A stretch of DNA of 8,544 nt from an uncultured Porphyromonadaceae bacterium (GTDB lineage Bacteria; Bacteroidota; Bacteroidia; Bacteroidales; Muribaculaceae), in contig USGZ01000052.1 of assembly GCA_900554265.1 (NCBI GenBank), forward strand, positions 1 to 8,544. The letters are read 5' to 3'. The notes beneath the pieces were generated by a model. That model did no database searches, had not been told where the DNA came from, and saw nothing but the letters and a program-made list of their open reading frames with translations. The position numbers and the translations under genes are program-made. Positions 5,214-8,544 of the stretch are shown piece by piece (positions within the stretch are counted from its first letter, which is position 1; every line of letters starts with the position of its first letter).

Positions 5214-5265
5214 TTTTCCCGATTAATCGGGATTTATCAGGATAAGTCGAGATTAATCGGGAAAA
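5214..5265. repeat. 10-bp-period repeats within a 15-bp inverted repeat, between helicase and topA
   Basis: TTTTCCCGATTAATC (5214-5228) is the perfect inverse of GATTAATCGGGAAAA (5251-5265). Between and including the arms, four units start at 5221, 5231, 5241 and 5251: GATTAATCGG, GATTTATCAG, GATAAGTCGA, GATTAATCGG. The first and last are identical and the middle two are degenerate. CCCGATTAATCGGG (5218-5231) is itself a perfect 14-bp palindrome. The block lies about 30 bp upstream of the helicase -33 box and well upstream of the topA -7 box. It has no T-tract on the exit side, so it is not an intrinsic terminator. A second palindrome-like motif, GGCCAATTGGGCC, follows at 5270-5282. Confidence 0.85.
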
Positions 5266-5378
5266 ATTAGGCCAATTGGGCCCCGATCTTGCCCCTCCTC
5301 CACCCCGCTTTTTCAACTTTCGGCGTGAGGTTTTTGTTATTTTGTCGCGGAAATTACTCCTTATTTAAAGGTTTTGAT

Positions 5379-5386
5379 TAATTTTG
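5379..5386 (+). promoter_or_regulatory. -7 box of the probable topA promoter
   Basis: TAATTTTG matches TAnnTTTG and would start transcription near 5393, about 17 nt before the topA ATG. No good -33 TTTG is found at 19-21 bp; TTAC is the nearest. The promoter is therefore weaker in sequence than the others here and may depend on an activator. Confidence 0.5.
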
Positions 5387-5409
5387 CGCCCGAATTTTGT
5401 ACTTGAATC

Positions 5410-7761
5410 ATGAGCAAACCCAAAAATCTCGTAATTGTCGAGTCTCCCGGCAAAGTTAAGAAGATAGAAAAATTTCTCGGCAGCGACTATCGCGTAATGT
5501 CATCGATAGGCCATATCCGCGATCTTAAGAAGAAGAATTTCAGCATAGATGTCGAGGATAATTTCAATCCCGTCTACGAAATCCCCGAGGACAAGGCTCC
5601 TATAGTGGCCGAGCTGCGCAAGGCTGCCTCGCAGGCCGATACCGTCTGGCTGGCTTCCGATGAGGACCGCGAGGGAGAGGCTATCGCCTGGCATCTTTAC
5701 GAGGTTCTGGGCCTCAAGCCGGAGAACACACGGCGAATCGTGTTCCACGAAATCACCAAGAAGGCACTCCAGAACGCCATCCTGCACCCGCGCGAAATCA
5801 AGCGCGACCTCGTCGACGCCCACCAGGCGCGCCGCGTGCTGGACCGCATCGTCGGCTTCGAGCTCTCGCCGGTGCTCTGGAAGCGCATCAAGCCGGCCCT
5901 GAGTGCCGGACGCGTGCAGAGCGTCGTGGCCCGTCTGGTAGTAGAGCGCGAGAAGGAAATCGAAGCTTTCGTCAGCGAGCCCTTCTTCCGCATCACCGGC
6001 GTGTTCACCGACCCCGCCAACCCCTCGACGCCCGTCAAGGCGCGCATCAGCCGCCGTCTGGCCGACGAGAAGGAAGCCACGGCCTTCGTTGAATCCTGCA
6101 CCGGAGCCAAGTTCAAAGTCGCATCCGTAAGCGTCAAGCCCGTGAGCAAGTCGCCCGCGCCGCCATATACAACCTCGACCCTCCAGAAGGAGGCCAACCA
6201 CCGCCTGGGCTACTCCGTGTCGCAGACGATGATGCTGGCGCAGAAGCTCTACGAGAACGGCTACATCACCTATATGCGTACCGACTCCGTCAACCTCTCC
6301 GACGAGGCCATCGAAGCCATCTCCGCCGAAATCACCGGCCGCCTCGGCGCCGAGTATCTACAGGTACGCCACTACCATACCCAGGAGAAGGGCGCGCAGG
6401 AGGCCCACGAGGCCATCCGCCCGACCTACGCGAACATGGAGAAGCTGCCGGACGCCACGGCCCAGGAGCAGCGCCTCTACACGATGATACGCAACCGCGC
6501 CATCGCCTCGCAGATGGCCGACGCCCGCCTTGAGCGCACCAGCATCGAAATCTCCAACGACTCCAACTCCGACATCTTCACCGCCACCGGCGAGGTCCTG
6601 ACCTTCGACGGCTTCCTGAAGATGTATTCCGAAGTACCCGGCCGCGAGGGCAAGGACAGCGACTCGGGACGCCGCCTGCCCCACCTGAGCGAGGGCCAGG
6701 CGCTTGACGCCGCCGAAATCACCGCCACGGAGTCCTTCACGCAGGCGCCCGCGCGATACGATGAAGGTACGCTGGTCGACAAGATGAAGGAACTCGGCAT
6801 CGGCCGCCCGTCGACCTATGCCGCCACGATATCCACTATCATACAGCGTGGATTCGTAGAGCGCGGCAGCCACGAAGGCACGCCCCGCGACTTCCGCGTA
6901 ATCACCCTGCGCGACGGCAAGGTCAGCGCCGAAACCCGCACCGAGAACACCGGCAGCGACGAGGGCAAGCTCGTACCGACCGACATCGGCATGGTCGTCA
7001 ACGACTTCCTGACGGCCTACTTCCCCGATATCCTGGACTACAACTTCACGGCCCGCATCGAGGAGCAGTTCGACGAAATCGCCGCCGGCCGCGTGCCCTG
7101 GAACGAGGAAATCGCCACCTTCTACAAGATTTTCCACCCCAGCGTCAGCTCCGCCATGACCATAGTCCACGGACCGAAGTTCGGCGAGCGCAAGCTCGGC
7201 ACCGACCCCGCCACGGGCGAACCCGTCAGCGTCAAGATCGGCCGCTTCGGCCCCGTTGTCCAGATCGGCGATTCCGACGCCGAGGCCAAGCCGCGCTTCG
7301 CGTCGCTGCTGCAGGGCCAGAGCGTGAGCACCATCACCCTCGAGGAGGCCCTGAAGCTCTTCGAGTTCCCGCGCACCTTAGGCACCTTCGAGGACGCCGA
7401 CGTCCAGGTGGCCATAGGTCGCTTCGGCCCCTACGTGCGCCATCAGGGCAAGTTCGTGTCCATCCCCAAGGAAATCCAGCCCGGCGAGCTGACTCTCGAC
7501 GAGGCCATAAACCTCATCAGGGAGAAGCGCCAGGCCGACGCCCGCAAGACCGTCAGGACATTCCCCGAGGAGGAAGGCCTTGAGATTCTCAACGGCCGAT
7601 ACGGCGTCTACATCAGCCGCGGCAAGAAGAACTACAAGATTCCCAAGAGCGTAGAGAATCCGGCCGAGCTGACATACCAGCAGGTTCTCGACATCATCGA
7701 GCAGGACGAGAAGGCGCCCGCCAAACCCCGCCGCGCCGCAACGCGCAGTAAGAAGAAATAG
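5410..7761 (+). CDS. topA: DNA topoisomerase I (type IA)
   Basis: This 783-residue enzyme relaxes negative supercoils by transient single-strand cleavage with a 5'-phosphotyrosine link. The TOPRIM domain is at the N-terminus: VIVESPGK (8-15, Glu11) and DEDREGE (84-90), which supply the acidic metal-binding residues. SSIGHIRDL (31-39) is typical of bacterial TopA. LSAGRVQSVVARLVV (164-178) and YITYMRTDS (285-293) follow, with Tyr288 the expected nucleophile. The C-terminal third carries glycine-rich repeats of the Topo_C type (GRFGPVVQIG, GRFGPYVRHQGKFVSIP, NGRYGVYISRGKKNYKIP) and a basic tail ending in KKK. There is only one cysteine (230), so the zinc ribbons of the E. coli enzyme are absent and the repeats replace them, as in many Bacteroidota. 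Start codon ATG at 5410 places the first TOPRIM strand correctly. A pseudouridine synthase gene follows after 2 bp, probably cotranscribed. Confidence 0.97.
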   Translation: MSKPKNLVIVESPGKVKKIEKFLGSDYRVMSSIGHIRDLKKKNFSIDVEDNFNPVYEIPEDKAPIVAELRKAASQADTVWLASDEDREGEAIAWHLYEVLGLKPENTRRIVFHEITKKALQNAILHPREIKRDLVDAHQARRVLDRIVGFELSPVLWKRIKPALSAGRVQSVVARLVVEREKEIEAFVSEPFFRITGVFTDPANPSTPVKARISRRLADEKEATAFVESCTGAKFKVASVSVKPVSKSPAPPYTTSTLQKEANHRLGYSVSQTMMLAQKLYENGYITYMRTDSVNLSDEAIEAISAEITGRLGAEYLQVRHYHTQEKGAQEAHEAIRPTYANMEKLPDATAQEQRLYTMIRNRAIASQMADARLERTSIEISNDSNSDIFTATGEVLTFDGFLKMYSEVPGREGKDSDSGRRLPHLSEGQALDAAEITATESFTQAPARYDEGTLVDKMKELGIGRPSTYAATISTIIQRGFVERGSHEGTPRDFRVITLRDGKVSAETRTENTGSDEGKLVPTDIGMVVNDFLTAYFPDILDYNFTARIEEQFDEIAAGRVPWNEEIATFYKIFHPSVSSAMTIVHGPKFGERKLGTDPATGEPVSVKIGRFGPVVQIGDSDAEAKPRFASLLQGQSVSTITLEEALKLFEFPRTLGTFEDADVQVAIGRFGPYVRHQGKFVSIPKEIQPGELTLDEAINLIREKRQADARKTVRTFPEEEGLEILNGRYGVYISRGKKNYKIPKSVENPAELTYQQVLDIIEQDEKAPAKPRRAATRSKKK

Positions 7762-7763
7762 CC

Positions 7764-8544
7764 ATGCAACGCCACCGCAAGCTCGCCGCCAAGCCCGGCA
7801 CGCAGCCCGGAGTATTCCGCCCGGACTATATACTCGAATTCCCCGTAGCCGAGGAAACCACCCTGATGCCCTTCCTCCTGGCCAGCATGCCCGACCGCAA
7901 GCGCACAACCGTCAAGGACTATCTGCGCCACCGTCAGGTGATGGTCAACGGCAGAATCACCACCCTCTTCGACAACCCGCTGGCTCCGGGCGACACAGTC
8001 CGCGTCAACACCACCCGCGAATTCCAGGTATTCTCCAGCCCGCGCATGCAGATAGTCTACGAGGACGACGACATCATCGTCGTCAACAAGGGCTACGGAC
8101 TCCTGTCCGTCAGCACCGACAACAAGCGCGAAGGCACGGCCTACTCCCTGCTTCGCGACTACCTCAAGCGCAAGGACCCGCGCAACAAGCTATTCATCGT
8201 CCACCGTCTGGACCGCGACACCTCCGGACTGATGATGTTCGCAAAGAGCGTCGAGGCCAAGGAGGCCATGCAGCACAACTGGAACAACATGGTGCTTGAG
8301 CGCCGGTATATCGCCCTTGTGCAGGGCACCCTCGAGCCCGAAGAAGGCGAAATCCGCTCCTACCTGGCCGAGAACGCCGCCCATGAGGTCTACTCCACTC
8401 CGGACCCGACGCAGGGCCAGCTGGCCGTGACCCACTACCGCACCATCAAGAGCCGCGGCCCCTACTCGCTGGTAGAGCTCAACCTGGCCACCGGACGCAA
8501 GAACCAGATCCGCGTCCACATGAAGGAAGCGGGCCATCCCATCG
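7764..8544 (+). CDS. RluA-family pseudouridine synthase, 3' end outside the window
   Basis: 260 residues are visible. These enzymes isomerise specific uridines in rRNA or tRNA to pseudouridine. An S4-like RNA-binding segment (about 33-82, including TVKDYLRHRQVMVNG and LAPGDTVRV) precedes the catalytic domain, which starts at IVYEDDDIIVVNKGYGLLS (97-115). HRLDRDTSG (147-155) is the family signature, with Asp150 the catalytic residue. RRYIALVQG (180-188) and ATGRKNQIRVHM (242-253) are further conserved blocks. The expected HGD-type motif and final strands lie past position 8544. The ATG at 7764 is two bases after the topA stop, suggesting translational coupling. Which uridine is modified cannot be told from this; RluC/RluD-type rRNA sites are likely. 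Confidence 0.93.
   Translation, partial: MQRHRKLAAKPGTQPGVFRPDYILEFPVAEETTLMPFLLASMPDRKRTTVKDYLRHRQVMVNGRITTLFDNPLAPGDTVRVNTTREFQVFSSPRMQIVYEDDDIIVVNKGYGLLSVSTDNKREGTAYSLLRDYLKRKDPRNKLFIVHRLDRDTSGLMMFAKSVEAKEAMQHNWNNMVLERRYIALVQGTLEPEEGEIRSYLAENAAHEVYSTPDPTQGQLAVTHYRTIKSRGPYSLVELNLATGRKNQIRVHMKEAGHPI

Noticed and set aside
5214..5265. CRISPR-like or iteron array
   Set aside because: Units are contiguous 10-mers without spacers, and there is no cas or replication gene nearby. A regulatory site fits better.
6358..7170. 270-codon minus-strand frame within topA
   Set aside because: It is antisense to the highly conserved topA coding region. Long antisense frames are common in GC-rich genes.

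Overview
This window most likely comes from a member of the Bacteroidales, with a Muribaculaceae-like flavour. Four of the six promoters I could place carry a -33 TTTG and a -7 TAnnTTTG at 20-22 bp spacing, which is the Bacteroidota sigma-ABfr pattern. Start codons lack Shine-Dalgarno sequences, lipoproteins are frequent, and the KorA, DEAD-box and TopA proteins read as Bacteroidales-type. The housekeeping genes on the right are GC-rich. The Abi gene and the intergenic regions are visibly AT-richer.

Layout, left to right. (1) 1-226, minus: the 5' end of korA, a 2-oxoglutarate:ferredoxin oxidoreductase subunit, hidden behind an antisense ORF. (2) 411-1629, plus: an accessory island. It holds an Abi_2/AbiF-like HEPN protein with its own consensus promoter and palindromes at that promoter. 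It is followed by a second perfect promoter, about 120 nt of structured non-coding sequence and a strong intrinsic terminator, which I call a candidate small RNA. (3) 1659-3251, minus: a two-gene lipoprotein operon of unknown function with a strong terminator. (4) 3252-3613: a gene-free leader region dominated by a 115-bp compound hairpin. (5) 3614-5131, minus: a DEAD-box RNA helicase with a low-complexity tail. (6) 5132-5409: a divergent promoter region with a 10-bp-period repeat and a 15-bp inverted repeat. (7) 5410-8544, plus: topA followed after 2 bp by an RluA-family pseudouridine synthase, which runs off the window.

How the parts relate: the right half is core nucleic-acid housekeeping (RNA helicase, topoisomerase I, RNA pseudouridylation), with the helicase and topA possibly sharing regulation through the repeat block between them. 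The most interesting unit is the HEPN Abi gene plus adjacent small RNA. Its layout fits a toxin with an RNA antitoxin, a class that has been discussed as ancestral to Cas13. Only the protein family, promoters, hairpins and terminators are visible; the functional link is inference.
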